A DNA stretch of 64,000 bases from Verrucomicrobiaceae bacterium (GTDB lineage: Bacteria; Verrucomicrobiota; Verrucomicrobiia; Verrucomicrobiales; Verrucomicrobiaceae): the NCBI GenBank assembly GCA_027486585.1, contig JAIXOU010000100.1, positions 1 through 64,000 of the forward strand, written 5' to 3'. Shown here in pieces: positions 17,525 through 26,471 of the stretch; the stretch's first letter is position 1; every line of letters begins with the position of its first letter. Position numbers and translations under genes: made by a program. The notes beneath the pieces were generated by a model. That model made no database searches, was not told the origin of the DNA, and saw nothing but the letters and a program-made list of their open reading frames with translations.

Positions 17525-19684
17525 ATGTCTGCTTCAGCTCATAGGATCACCCTTCACGGCCTCGTCGAGCGTGTGACCTTTCACACCGAGGAGACGGGTT
17601 ATTGTGTTCTCAAGGTCATCCCTGAGGGCAAGCGTGAGCCTGTCAGCCTCATTGGTAAAGCCCCGCGAGTTGTGGCAGGGGAGCAGTTTGAGGCGGTTGG
17701 TCAATGGGAATCCACGCGGGATTACGGGCAGCAATTTAAGGCCGATACACTCAAGCTGACACGACCTGATTCAGCCGCTGGGATTGAGCGCTATCTTGGC
17801 AGCGGATTGATCGAAGGCATCGGCCCGGCCTACGCCAAAAGACTGCTCTCTAAGTTTGGGAAACGCATTTTTGAGATCATCGAAAATGAGTCCGTGAAGC
17901 TGGAGGACGTGGAAGGTATCGGGCGAAAGCGACGCCTCGAGATCAAGGATTCCTGGATGAAGCAAAAGAGTGTGCATAACATCATGCTCTTTCTTCACCA
18001 GCATGGCATCAGCTCCAGCAGAGCCCTGCGCATTCATAAGACCTATGGGGATGAAGCCTTGTCTGTGCTAACCACCAATCCCTATCGGCTAGCGCAAGAT
18101 ATTCATGGCATTGGTTTTAAAACGGCTGACGACATTGCTTATCAGATGGGTATTGCCGAGTGCGCGCCTGAGAGATTGCGGGCCGGACTTCTGCACGTTT
18201 TGGAAACAGGGGCTAGCAGTGGTCATTGCTGTTTGCCAGAATCACAGGTCTTACAAAAAGCCACAGACTTGCTCCAGGGCGCAGAGACCTTGTTGTCGGA
18301 TCAAATTGAAGCTTTGATAGTCGCATCCCAAATGGAGCGTCATATTTTGGGCGAGCAATCCGTGCTTTATCTGCCTCATCTCCGAGCTGCAGAGCAGAGC
18401 ATCGCCCAGAATCTTCGCGCACTCGTTTCTAGCCCGCCCGATTATCCACCGATGAATCTGCCTGAGGTCATTTCTTGGGCCGCAGAAAAGACCGGCAAAC
18501 CACTAGCTGAAAGTCAGCAGCGTGCCGTTATCGCTGCCTTGCAGAGTCGTTGTTTAATCATCACTGGCGGGCCGGGGGTCGGGAAGACGACCATTCTGCA
18601 TACCATTCTCACGCTCTTGCGGTCCAAGGACATCAAAGTCGTTCTCGCTGCACCCACCGGTCGTGCGGCGAAGCGGCTCAATGAAAGCACGGGCCTGGAA
18701 GCCAAGACACTTCATCGTCTTCTCGAATATCAGGGCTCGGGCACTTGGGGCCGCAACCGTGCACGGCCACTCACAGGGGATCTTTTCGTCGTGGATGAAT
18801 GTTCCATGATCGACACGCCGCTCATGGCTCAATTTCTCGCAGCCTTACCAGAGGGGGCGCGACTTTTATTGGTTGGCGATGCCGATCAGTTGCCTTCTGT
18901 CGGCCCAGGCATGGTGCTTTATGACCTCATCCGCAGTGGCAAAGTGCCTTGCGTGCATCTCACCGAAATCTTCCGACAGGCTGCTACTAGCCGTATTATC
19001 ATCAGCGCCCACGAGATCAATCGTGGTCAGATGCCTGATTTGAAGCCCAGCCGCGAGAGCGACTTCTTCTTCTTGGAAGCCACCACTCCAGAGGAGATTA
19101 GCCGCACCATCGTGGATCTGGTGCAGCGTCGTCTGCCTCAGCGCTATGAGCTCGATCCGGTGAAAGACATCCAAGTGCTGACTCCCATGAATCGTCATCT
19201 TCTCGGCACACGCGCCTTGAATGAAGCTCTTCAATCGGCCATCAATCCGCCAAGCGAGATGAAGTATGAGATCGATCGCTTTGGTATTACCTATAGGGTC
19301 GGTGACAAAGTCATCCAGACCCACAACAACTATGACAAAGATGTCTTCAATGGTGACCTCGGTCACATCGTCAGTATCGAGGCCGAGCCGCTGAAAGTCT
19401 GTGTTCGCTTTGAGGGAGATCGCCTCGTCGAATACGAGCCCGGAGAGCTTGATGAACTCCAGCTCGCTTACGCCATGACCATTCATAAAAGTCAGGGCAG
19501 CGAGTTTCCCTGCGTCATCATCCCGATCAGCACGCAGCACTATGTTCTGCTGGAGCGTAGCCTCATTTATACCGCCATTACCCGGGCCAAAAAACTTGTC
19601 ATTCTTGTCGGTGATCCCAAAGCTCTAACTTTGGCCATTACTAAACAAGAAAGCCGTAAACGCTGGACTGGCTTGGCCTGTTGA
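17525..19684 (+). CDS. recD2: RecD2-type ATP-dependent DNA helicase
   Basis: A 5'-3' superfamily 1B helicase of 719 residues working without RecBC. The N-terminal OB-like segment (about 1-95) and helix-hairpin-helix pair (about 100-230; LIEGIGPAYAKRL, VEGIGRKRR, IHGIGFKTADDI) precede the motor. Walker A is GGPGVGKTT (about 348-356), the DEXX box is FVVDECSMID, and later motifs include LLLVGDADQLPSVGPG and LAYAMTIHKSQGSEFP. The tandem HhH motifs and missing RecB neighbours separate it from RecBCD RecD. It follows the TraB-like gene by 20 bp. Confidence 0.94.
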   Translation: MSASAHRITLHGLVERVTFHTEETGYCVLKVIPEGKREPVSLIGKAPRVVAGEQFEAVGQWESTRDYGQQFKADTLKLTRPDSAAGIERYLGSGLIEGIGPAYAKRLLSKFGKRIFEIIENESVKLEDVEGIGRKRRLEIKDSWMKQKSVHNIMLFLHQHGISSSRALRIHKTYGDEALSVLTTNPYRLAQDIHGIGFKTADDIAYQMGIAECAPERLRAGLLHVLETGASSGHCCLPESQVLQKATDLLQGAETLLSDQIEALIVASQMERHILGEQSVLYLPHLRAAEQSIAQNLRALVSSPPDYPPMNLPEVISWAAEKTGKPLAESQQRAVIAALQSRCLIITGGPGVGKTTILHTILTLLRSKDIKVVLAAPTGRAAKRLNESTGLEAKTLHRLLEYQGSGTWGRNRARPLTGDLFVVDECSMIDTPLMAQFLAALPEGARLLLVGDADQLPSVGPGMVLYDLIRSGKVPCVHLTEIFRQAATSRIIISAHEINRGQMPDLKPSRESDFFFLEATTPEEISRTIVDLVQRRLPQRYELDPVKDIQVLTPMNRHLLGTRALNEALQSAINPPSEMKYEIDRFGITYRVGDKVIQTHNNYDKDVFNGDLGHIVSIEAEPLKVCVRFEGDRLVEYEPGELDELQLAYAMTIHKSQGSEFPCVIIPISTQHYVLLERSLIYTAITRAKKLVILVGDPKALTLAITKQESRKRWTGLAC

Positions 19685-19805
19685 TCCATCCAGGCTCGGA
19701 ATAGAACAGGGACTGATTTCCATGAATTGAGCCAAGTTGCTAATGAACAGTAATTGTGTCAAAAAATCCCCTCGCCTCTGACTCTGGGCGCGCTAGCGTC
19801 GGCGC

Positions 19806-21755
19806 GTGAGTTATCAGGTCTTCGCCCGCAAATATCGTCCTAAAACCTTTGCTGATGTTCTCGGCCAGGAGCACGTCGTCCGTACACTGAGGAACGCCAT
19901 CGCGCAGAATCGCTTGGCGCATGCCTATCTCTTTGTCGGTCCACGCGGCACGGGGAAAACGTCCACCGCGCGTATTTTTGCCATGGCGCTGAATTGCCCT
20001 AATGGCCCCAGCATCGAGTTTGACTATAACGACCCCATTTGCAAAGAGATCGCTGAGGGCAATAGCCTAGACGTGCTGGAAATCGACGGTGCCAGTAATA
20101 ACGGCGTGGATCAGGTCCGTGATCTGCGTGAAAGCGTCAAATATGCACCGTCCAAATGCCGCTATAAAATCTACTACATTGATGAGGTCCACATGCTCTC
20201 CACAGCCGCGTTCAACGCGCTGCTGAAGACCCTGGAAGAACCGCCACCCCACGTCAAATTCATCTTTGCTACCACCGAGGCTAACAAAATCCTCCCCACG
20301 ATCATCAGCCGCTGCCAGCGCTTTGACCTGCGCCGTATCCCCCTGACGATCATCGCCAATCATCTCCTGCACATTGCCAAGATTGAAGGCGTGGATCTCG
20401 ATGAAAAAGCTGCCTTTGCCATTGGAAAAGGCGCCGACGGGGGCATGAGAGATGCCCAGTCCATGCTCGACCAGCTTGTGGCCTTCTGTGGCAATAAAAT
20501 CCGCGAAGAAGATGTCCTGGAGATCTTTGGCTTCACCTCCGTGCAAACGGTCTCCGAGATGGCCTATCGCATCCTGGAAAGCAGCACCGTGGGAGCGCTC
20601 CAGCTCGTCCACGAGACGAGCGAAGCCGGCAAAGACCTTGGCAAATTGCTCACCGACCTCATTCAGCACTTCCGCACCCTTTTAGTCAGTCAAGCCGATC
20701 TTAAAGCTGGTGCAGAGGATCTCGAACCTGACATCGCGGCGCAAGTCATCGAGCAAAGCCAGATGGCCAGCACCGAGCAATTGCTCCGCGTCGTGGACGG
20801 ACTTGCCGAGGTCGATGCCCGTATGCGTTGGGCTACCAACAAGCGGCTGCATTTTGAGCTCGGCGTCATCCAGGCCGTGCAAAATTTCAATGAAGTCAGT
20901 CTGAGTGATGTGATCGAGGCTCTTGATAGCGGCGGCACTCTGCCCAAGCCCGCCGCTCGCGTGCCAAGCACCACAGCTCGTGCTCCCAGGCCAGCAGCCG
21001 TTGAGCGTGTAAGTTTGCCAGCAGTCGAAGCGGCTCCAGTGGAAGCGCCCGTGGCAACGTCGGTCGTTCGCGAGCCTTCCCTGATCGAGCCTAGCCCTAC
21101 TCCCTCACCTGTGCCGGCACCGCAGCCATTGCTGTCTGTTGAAGAGGTCCGCCCAGCGCCAAAGGTCGAGGCACCTGCGCCAAAGGTCGAGGCGCCTGCG
21201 CCAGAACCGATGCCAGAACCAGAGCCAGAGTTAATCCTTGCACCTCATGTCGAAGCAGCGTCAGCCATCTCTGAAGAAGCTTTTTGGCCAGCCTTACTTG
21301 AAATCGTTCAGGAGCGTCGTGGGCTTATCTATAGTTGGGTGCAGCTAGGTACTGTCCTTTCTATTGCCAGAGGCACGGTCAAAGTCGGTTTTCCGACCAC
21401 CGAAGCTCATGCCAAAGACAGCCTGAATCGCGATAATCAACGCAGCTTCCTTGAAGGTATCGCTACAGAATTGCTCGGCAGCCCGATTCGTTTCGAATTC
21501 TCACTTGACCCTTCTCTCAAGCCCCCAGCCGTCACAGAGCTTCACTTTGATCTAGGTGACTCCAGTCCACCGGTCAAGCCAGTCAAAGAAGCGCCTGCCG
21601 CCGCCCCAGTGGCTAAGGCTACTCCTGAACCTGCGGCAAAATCCGAGGAACCCGCGCCCCCTACTTCTGCCGAAATCAGTGAAGAATTCCAAAACGATCC
21701 CCTGATCAAAAGCGCCGTCGAGAAGTTTAAACTAAAACTCGCAGCGAGGGCCTAG
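19806..21755 (+). CDS. dnaX: DNA polymerase III subunit gamma/tau
   Basis: The clamp-loader ATPase, 649 residues, from a GTG start (the usual SYQVFARKYRPKTFADVLGQ follows directly). Walker A is GPRGTGKTS (45-53), Walker B lies in YIDEVHML, sensor 1 in FIFATTEANKI. The zinc-binding module is unusual: only C64 and C79 remain of the normal four cysteines, the region reading CPNGPSIEFDYNDPICKEI. A Pro/Ala/Glu-rich linker (about 375-485) contains a 21-nt tandem duplication, followed by a C-terminal tau-like domain. I saw no obvious A-rich slippery site for a gamma frameshift. Confidence 0.94.
   Translation: MSYQVFARKYRPKTFADVLGQEHVVRTLRNAIAQNRLAHAYLFVGPRGTGKTSTARIFAMALNCPNGPSIEFDYNDPICKEIAEGNSLDVLEIDGASNNGVDQVRDLRESVKYAPSKCRYKIYYIDEVHMLSTAAFNALLKTLEEPPPHVKFIFATTEANKILPTIISRCQRFDLRRIPLTIIANHLLHIAKIEGVDLDEKAAFAIGKGADGGMRDAQSMLDQLVAFCGNKIREEDVLEIFGFTSVQTVSEMAYRILESSTVGALQLVHETSEAGKDLGKLLTDLIQHFRTLLVSQADLKAGAEDLEPDIAAQVIEQSQMASTEQLLRVVDGLAEVDARMRWATNKRLHFELGVIQAVQNFNEVSLSDVIEALDSGGTLPKPAARVPSTTARAPRPAAVERVSLPAVEAAPVEAPVATSVVREPSLIEPSPTPSPVPAPQPLLSVEEVRPAPKVEAPAPKVEAPAPEPMPEPEPELILAPHVEAASAISEEAFWPALLEIVQERRGLIYSWVQLGTVLSIARGTVKVGFPTTEAHAKDSLNRDNQRSFLEGIATELLGSPIRFEFSLDPSLKPPAVTELHFDLGDSSPPVKPVKEAPAAAPVAKATPEPAAKSEEPAPPTSAEISEEFQNDPLIKSAVEKFKLKLAARA
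21159..21200 (+). repeat. Two tandem 21-nt units within dnaX
   Basis: Units 21159-21179 and 21180-21200 differ at one base and encode the repeated peptide APKVEAP in the flexible linker of DnaX. The unit length keeps the frame, as expected for replication slippage in a low-complexity tail. Confidence 0.85.
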
Positions 21756-21779
21756 GCTGTCCTGGTCTTGTTGCTTATC

Positions 21780-21815
21780 AAAAAGACTTGGAAGGGATTT
21801 TTCCAAGAGTCTTTT
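21780..21815 (+). terminator. Terminator-like hairpin after dnaX
   Basis: AAAGACTTGGAA pairs with TTCCAAGAGTCTTT, with a 2-nt bulge and a 7-nt loop, followed by a short T run. It begins about 25 bp after the dnaX stop and before the oppositely oriented tRNA gene. Confidence 0.6.
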
Positions 21816-21842
21816 AAAGATGCGTGGACCATTGATTTTCAA

Positions 21843-21917
<75 letters not shown>

Positions 21918-21997
21918 GAGGTCGTCCGCTTGTTTTGAAAGCGGGGCGTGAGTATGTCTCTCTTGTTTGAATTGGCAAGTGCTGTTTGTGATCGATT

Positions 21998-23251
21998 TTA
22001 AGAAAGCAGTCTTTGCTCGATCCACCGGATGAGATCACTGGGTGACAGACGCACAGCAATGCGGGCGGCGTAGTTTTGGCAGGCTTTCTGAACGGTCGAA
22101 TCGCTGAGGAGATGATTCAGCGCTGCCGTGACCTTTTCGACGGTAAAGGTTCGTGGGCTGAGACTGAGACCGATACCGAGCTTTTCCAGGCGATAAGCAT
22201 TGTCTGGCTGATCGTGTGCCATGGCCATGATGAGCTGTGGAATGCCTGCGGCAATACCTTGGGAAAGGGTGCCGATACCGCCATGATGCACAAAGGCCGC
22301 GGCTTGGGCGAGGAGTGTGGAAAAGGGAACGTATTCGACAGGAAGGATGGTCTTTGGGAGATTGGGCGGTAGTTGATCCAGCTTGCGGGTGACAAAGACG
22401 GCTCGTTTACCCATTTGAGTGACGGCTTGCAGAGCTACCTCAAAGAAACGTTTGGCCTGGATGTTGGCGCTGCCTGGGGTGAAGACGATGGGCTTTTCTC
22501 CAGAAGCTAGAAATGTGGCGAGTTCACCCTTCAGGGGACGCTCAGTGGATAAGTCCTCCAGCGGGAAATCCCACTGCAAGGCAGGCTGAGGCCAGTCTGG
22601 CTGAGGCTGAGCAAACCATTCGGGGAAAAGGCAGAGGACGCCATCGGGTGAGTGGGCCCAATCCCACCAGAGGCTCTTTGGCGGGGCGACGTTGTGCTTG
22701 GCGCACTGCATTTTCACGGCGGGTGCTGAAAAGCGATCTGCGGGGTTCGGCAGTCGGATGATCCAGCGTTTTAGCCAAAGCGGGAGTTTTCTAAAATGCT
22801 GCATTCCAGGAAACAGCAGGGGCGTTTCATGAGCGCTGATCATGACTGCTGGCTGGAGATGCACATTGACGAGTGGGATGCCGAGCTTTTCCCGTGCAAG
22901 CCTAGCCCCAAAAACGGTGCAGGGTGCGAGGAGCAGATCAAACTGGTCGGCTGTGCCGTGGCGCGCATGAATTGGCTCAAAGAAGGTCGCCGTGCTTTCA
23001 CCCGCAAACTCAAAGACCATCTTCGTGCCATGATAAAGCTGCCAAACGCGTGGGTCGGAAATGAAGCGGTCAAAGTCCTCTGGCTGCCCGAGTGGACTGA
23101 CCTCTATCCCAGCAGACTTGGCGGTTTCTTCAAAAACACAGGACACGATCATGGTGACGCGATGTCCGCGCTCTTTGAGCATCCTGCCCAACCAGAGAAA
23201 GGGCAGTACATCACCGGCGCTGCCAAAGGGAAGAAGGGCTATGTGTGACAT
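21998..23251 (-). CDS. UGT/GT28-like glycosyltransferase
   Basis: A 417-residue GT-B transferase related to macroside and glycolipid glycosyltransferases of the UGT superfamily. It starts with MSHIALLPFGSAGDVLPFLWLGRMLKERGH, the N-terminal acceptor domain, and carries the nucleotide-sugar-binding signature FVHHGGIGTLSQGIAAGIPQLIMAMAHDQPDNA near its C-terminus. The open frame extends to 23362 but the 23251 start avoids overlap with prmA and gives the family N-terminus. Donor and acceptor are unknown. Confidence 0.88.
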   Translation of the reverse strand: MSHIALLPFGSAGDVLPFLWLGRMLKERGHRVTMIVSCVFEETAKSAGIEVSPLGQPEDFDRFISDPRVWQLYHGTKMVFEFAGESTATFFEPIHARHGTADQFDLLLAPCTVFGARLAREKLGIPLVNVHLQPAVMISAHETPLLFPGMQHFRKLPLWLKRWIIRLPNPADRFSAPAVKMQCAKHNVAPPKSLWWDWAHSPDGVLCLFPEWFAQPQPDWPQPALQWDFPLEDLSTERPLKGELATFLASGEKPIVFTPGSANIQAKRFFEVALQAVTQMGKRAVFVTRKLDQLPPNLPKTILPVEYVPFSTLLAQAAAFVHHGGIGTLSQGIAAGIPQLIMAMAHDQPDNAYRLEKLGIGLSLSPRTFTVEKVTAALNHLLSDSTVQKACQNYAARIAVRLSPSDLIRWIEQRLLS

Positions 23252-23346
23252 GGGGTAGGGGAGGTGATGGATGAAAGGACGGGGAGACTTGCTTGTCGCG
23301 TCTTTTTTACATTGGCGATCTTCCGATGCTGTCCCATGATTTCGTG

Positions 23347-24189
23347 ATGTACCTTTGGTCAAAATTGTCTTCAGAAAAATGGGCGGATGCTTGGGAAGAG
23401 CGATTCGCAGTCAATCCAGCGCTCAACCTCGTCATCACGACTGTTTTTTTTAATGATACGGCGACCACCGAGATCTACACTGAGAAAAAGAAGGACGTCG
23501 TGGCCATTCAAAAAGAATGGGGTGGCACTGTGCGCGAGGTCAAGAATCAGAACTGGGCGGCTCTCTCCAAAGAACCGATGCCAGAGATCCAGGTGCGTGG
23601 AAAAATGGTCGTCTGCAGTGCGCGGACTCCTCAGGAGATCAAGAAGGCTCAGAAGGCCAATGAAGGCCGTGAGATCATCGCCATCCCCGCCGATATGGCC
23701 TTTGGTACAGGGCATCATGCGACCACTTCCACGGTACTGAGGATGCTTGTCGATGCCGCCGAGCCTTTGGCTGGCAAGCGCTGGACGATGGCTGATCTTG
23801 GCTGCGGCAGTGGTATCTTGGCCATCGCTGCTTCAAAGCTAGGCGCGGCGAAAGTGTGGGGCTGTGACTTTGATCCCAAGGCCGTTTCAGTTTCCAAAGA
23901 AAACGCGGAGCGTAATGGCACTCCGAAGATCCGTTTTACCGAAGTTGATGTGCTGGAATGGGAGCCGAAGGAGCAGTGGGACATCGTCGCCGCTAATATC
24001 TTTAGCGACATTTTAGAGGTGGCCTTTCCTCAGATCGTCCGGGCTGTGAAACCTGGTGGTGTCATCATGGCATCGGGTATTTTAAAGAAGCAGGCAGCCT
24101 GTCTGGAAGTGGCGACCGCCAACGGTGTACGCTGGGATCGAATCGTCGCGAAAGGCAAATGGGTGTCTGCCTGTGGCGTGCGTCTGTAA
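23347..24189 (+). CDS. prmA: Ribosomal protein L11 methyltransferase (PrmA), containing adapter sequence
   Basis: SAM-dependent methyltransferase for ribosomal protein L11, about 280 residues from the ATG at 23347 (alternatives 23326 or TTG 23293). The N-terminal substrate-binding domain reads MYLWSKLSSEKWADAWEERF, and the catalytic domain has PADMAFGTGHHATTSTVL, the SAM motif ADLGCGSGILAIAASKLGA and NIFSDILEVAFP. Between NLVITTV and TEKKKDVVAIQ the product reads FFNDTATTEIY, the translation of the Illumina P5 adapter and its poly-T linker. The frame continues correctly on both sides, so about 12 native codons appear replaced. The real gene is probably intact. Confidence 0.93.
   Translation: MYLWSKLSSEKWADAWEERFAVNPALNLVITTVFFNDTATTEIYTEKKKDVVAIQKEWGGTVREVKNQNWAALSKEPMPEIQVRGKMVVCSARTPQEIKKAQKANEGREIIAIPADMAFGTGHHATTSTVLRMLVDAAEPLAGKRWTMADLGCGSGILAIAASKLGAAKVWGCDFDPKAVSVSKENAERNGTPKIRFTEVDVLEWEPKEQWDIVAANIFSDILEVAFPQIVRAVKPGGVIMASGILKKQAACLEVATANGVRWDRIVAKGKWVSACGVRL
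23444..23480 (+). other. Illumina P5 adapter with poly-T linker (assembly artefact)
   Basis: Eight T residues (23444-23451) run directly into the full 29-base P5 oligonucleotide beginning AATGATACGGCGACC (23452-23480). Flow-cell P5 primers carry a poly-T tail in the same arrangement. This cannot be genuine chromosomal sequence; it lies inside prmA in frame. Confidence 0.97.
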
Positions 24190-24243
24190 CTCATGACACG
24201 ATAACCTGATTGCTTTCTAGTCTGCTTCCATGCATCTGCTGAG

Positions 24244-25599
24244 ATGAAATTTACGGGCACTTCACATCGTCAAACACGAACCATCAGCGGCCAGCAGGTG
24301 GCACCACGCAAGAGCATGGGGCAAAACTTCCTGGTGGATGAATCGGTGGCGCAGTGGATCGCCGATCAGATTCAGCCGGATGGTGCAGACTTTGTGGTGG
24401 AGCCTGGACCTGGTCTAGGAGCTATGACCAAGCATCTGGTTGGACGCGCTAAGCAGCTTGTGTTGATCGAAAAGGACAATGCACTGGCACCCGAATTGGA
24501 GAAGCGCTTTGCCAAAGATCCCACCGTCACTGTGCTGCATGAAGACGCTACAAGGATCGATGTCAGTGGTTGGTATCGCCATGGCGATGTTCGTGTGATT
24601 GGCAATCTCCCCTACTCGGTGGGAGGTGAGATCCTGAAGCATCTGCTGACACCACCAACTCCAGTCACGATGGCAGTTTTCATGCTGCAAAAAGAGGTCT
24701 GTATGCGGTTGGCAGCCCGTGTGGGAGAGGATGGTTACGGTGGGCTCTCCGTGCTCATTCAGCGTGACTGGGACGTGGAACTGCTGCGCATCATTCCGCC
24801 TGAGGTCTTTCAACCAAAGCCCAAGGTGGACAGTGCCATCGTTCGCTTCACGCCGCGTGATCCGAGCACGCTGCCAGTCTGCGATCGCCGCATGTTTGAG
24901 CGACTTGTTAGGGCGGGTTTTAGCCAGCGCCGGAAGCAGATGAAGAATCTTTTGCCCGAGGCACCGGGTGGCTGGCAGGCCTTGGCGGATTCTTTGGGGA
25001 AATCGGTCGCGATGCGTGCTGAAGAGTTGTCCGTGGCGGAATGGGTGCAGATTTCACGCTGGTATGAAGGTCGCAAAGACCAGGACGCAGGCCAGAAATC
25101 GAGTGAGATGTTTGATGTCGTGAATGAGCGGAATGAAGTGACCGGTCAGCTGACTCGTGGTGAAGTTCACGCCAAAGGTCTGCTGCACCGCGCGGTTCAT
25201 GTGTTTGTGATCAATGCAAAGGGCATGGTCTATCTTCAGCGTCGTTCTCATTTGAAGGACGTGTCTCCGCTGAAGTGGGATAGCAGCGCGGCTGGGCATC
25301 TCGATGTCGGTGAAAGCTACGCTGATTGTGCCATACGCGAGACCCGCGAAGAAGTCGGTATTGAGATCACCAGCACAGAGCTAGCAGCCCAGTTGCCAGC
25401 CGGAACTCACACGGATCATGAATTCGTCGAGCTACACATCGCCCGTCACAACGGACCCATGAAGTGTTTCCCCGAAGAGATCGCTTACGGTGAATGGTTC
25501 ATGCCTGAAACAATCTCGGAGTGGATTCAGGCTCGCCCCCAAGACTTTGCCAAAGGCTTTATCAGCTGCTGGAAGGCTTGGACTCAGAAGTGCGGCTAA
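24244..25599 (+). CDS. rsmA: RsmA (16S rRNA A1518/A1519 dimethyltransferase) fused to a Nudix hydrolase
   Basis: A 451-residue two-domain protein. Residues about 15-275 are RsmA/KsgA: KSMGQNFLVDESVAQWI, SAM motif VVEPGPGLGAMTKHL, catalytic IGNLPYSV (N121-Y124), and the FSQRRKQMKNLL tail. Residues about 288-451 are a Nudix domain: MFDVVNERNEVTG, LLHRAVHVFVINAKG, and a complete Nudix box starting G351 (GHLDVGESYADCAI then RETREEVGI), closest in feel to the YfcD/IDI-like group. A Met at 25108 lies at the natural start of the Nudix domain and could allow separate translation. No stop or frameshift lies between the domains. Confidence 0.93.
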   Translation: MKFTGTSHRQTRTISGQQVAPRKSMGQNFLVDESVAQWIADQIQPDGADFVVEPGPGLGAMTKHLVGRAKQLVLIEKDNALAPELEKRFAKDPTVTVLHEDATRIDVSGWYRHGDVRVIGNLPYSVGGEILKHLLTPPTPVTMAVFMLQKEVCMRLAARVGEDGYGGLSVLIQRDWDVELLRIIPPEVFQPKPKVDSAIVRFTPRDPSTLPVCDRRMFERLVRAGFSQRRKQMKNLLPEAPGGWQALADSLGKSVAMRAEELSVAEWVQISRWYEGRKDQDAGQKSSEMFDVVNERNEVTGQLTRGEVHAKGLLHRAVHVFVINAKGMVYLQRRSHLKDVSPLKWDSSAAGHLDVGESYADCAIRETREEVGIEITSTELAAQLPAGTHTDHEFVELHIARHNGPMKCFPEEIAYGEWFMPETISEWIQARPQDFAKGFISCWKAWTQKCG

Positions 25600-26471
25600 T
25601 GGGTCAGCGCGTAAAAAATGATATTGATGCCTAATGGATAGGCATACTTCTCCGAAAACTCACGGAAGTACCACGGGTCTGTTCCCTCTTCCTCCCAACC
25701 ATCTCCCAGATCGGTGTTATGGCAAATCATCATGATGATGCGTTTTTTGTCGTCGAAGATGGCGCGGTAATGCGGCGTTTGGGCGTCCTCTCTCTCAAAC
25801 GTTATGCCTTGAGATCGCCCTTCAAGGGCAGCGTTAACGCTGGGTATTTGTGGTTTCACTTTGAGGGGAAAGACCATGTGAAAAATTTCATGCTCTAAGG
25901 GTAATTCTTGAGCTTCTCGGTCTGGAAAGATCTGTTTCACCGCGGAATAAAAATTGTCCCATTGCTCTTCCCCCCAGAAATCATCCACCATGATAAAGCC
26001 ACCATTCATCATGTAATCGCGCATGGTTTTGGCCTCCTCCTCCGTGAGTGTGATGTGGCCGGGCTCGATCATGTAAATGAAGGGGTAATGCCGCATTTGT
26101 TCAGGATCGATGTCCACTACGGCCCCTTTAGGACTGACTTGCAGGGAGGTGAGTTGCTGCAGGCGATAACTGAAATTCAGGTCCGCGTCTGGGTAGTCTG
26201 TCAGCCAGTCTCCGCCCCCCTGTCGTCTGCGCCCAGACTTCTGTGAATTGTGGCGTAGGCGACAAAAGGTGAATAGGTCATTGGGCAATTCTTTGGAGAC
26301 AGGCCAGGTGGGGAAATCTAGGAATTGACCGCTGCGCCCTGCTTGACGGGGGTCCTCAGGAACCTGGTTATCATCCTTGATGCCGAAATTGGTCGGTGAC
26401 GGTAGATCAGCTGCCATGGAGAAGAGCCCAGCTAGGCCAAGCGGGAGAAGGGCAGCACAGAGTTTGATCAT
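25596..26471 (-). CDS. Exported DUF4159-domain protein
   Basis: A 291-residue protein of unknown function with a signal peptide (MIKLCAALLPLGLAGLFSMAA). The domain pattern fits DUF4159: FTFCRLRHNSQ, DYPDADLNFSYRLQQLTSL, HYPFIYMIEPGHITLTEEEAKTMRDYMMNGGFIMVDDFWG, and the C-terminal ICHNTDLGDGWE with YPLGINIIFYALTH. The flavodoxin-like core resembles glutamine-amidotransferase-like proteins that often accompany MoxR/vWA operons, but none is here. It overlaps the rsmA stop by three bases convergently. Confidence 0.85.
   Translation of the reverse strand: MIKLCAALLPLGLAGLFSMAADLPSPTNFGIKDDNQVPEDPRQAGRSGQFLDFPTWPVSKELPNDLFTFCRLRHNSQKSGRRRQGGGDWLTDYPDADLNFSYRLQQLTSLQVSPKGAVVDIDPEQMRHYPFIYMIEPGHITLTEEEAKTMRDYMMNGGFIMVDDFWGEEQWDNFYSAVKQIFPDREAQELPLEHEIFHMVFPLKVKPQIPSVNAALEGRSQGITFEREDAQTPHYRAIFDDKKRIIMMICHNTDLGDGWEEEGTDPWYFREFSEKYAYPLGINIIFYALTH

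Noticed and set aside
23452-23480. FFNDTATTEIYT as a real insertion or new domain in PrmA
   Set aside because: It is the translated Illumina P5 adapter with its poly-T linker.
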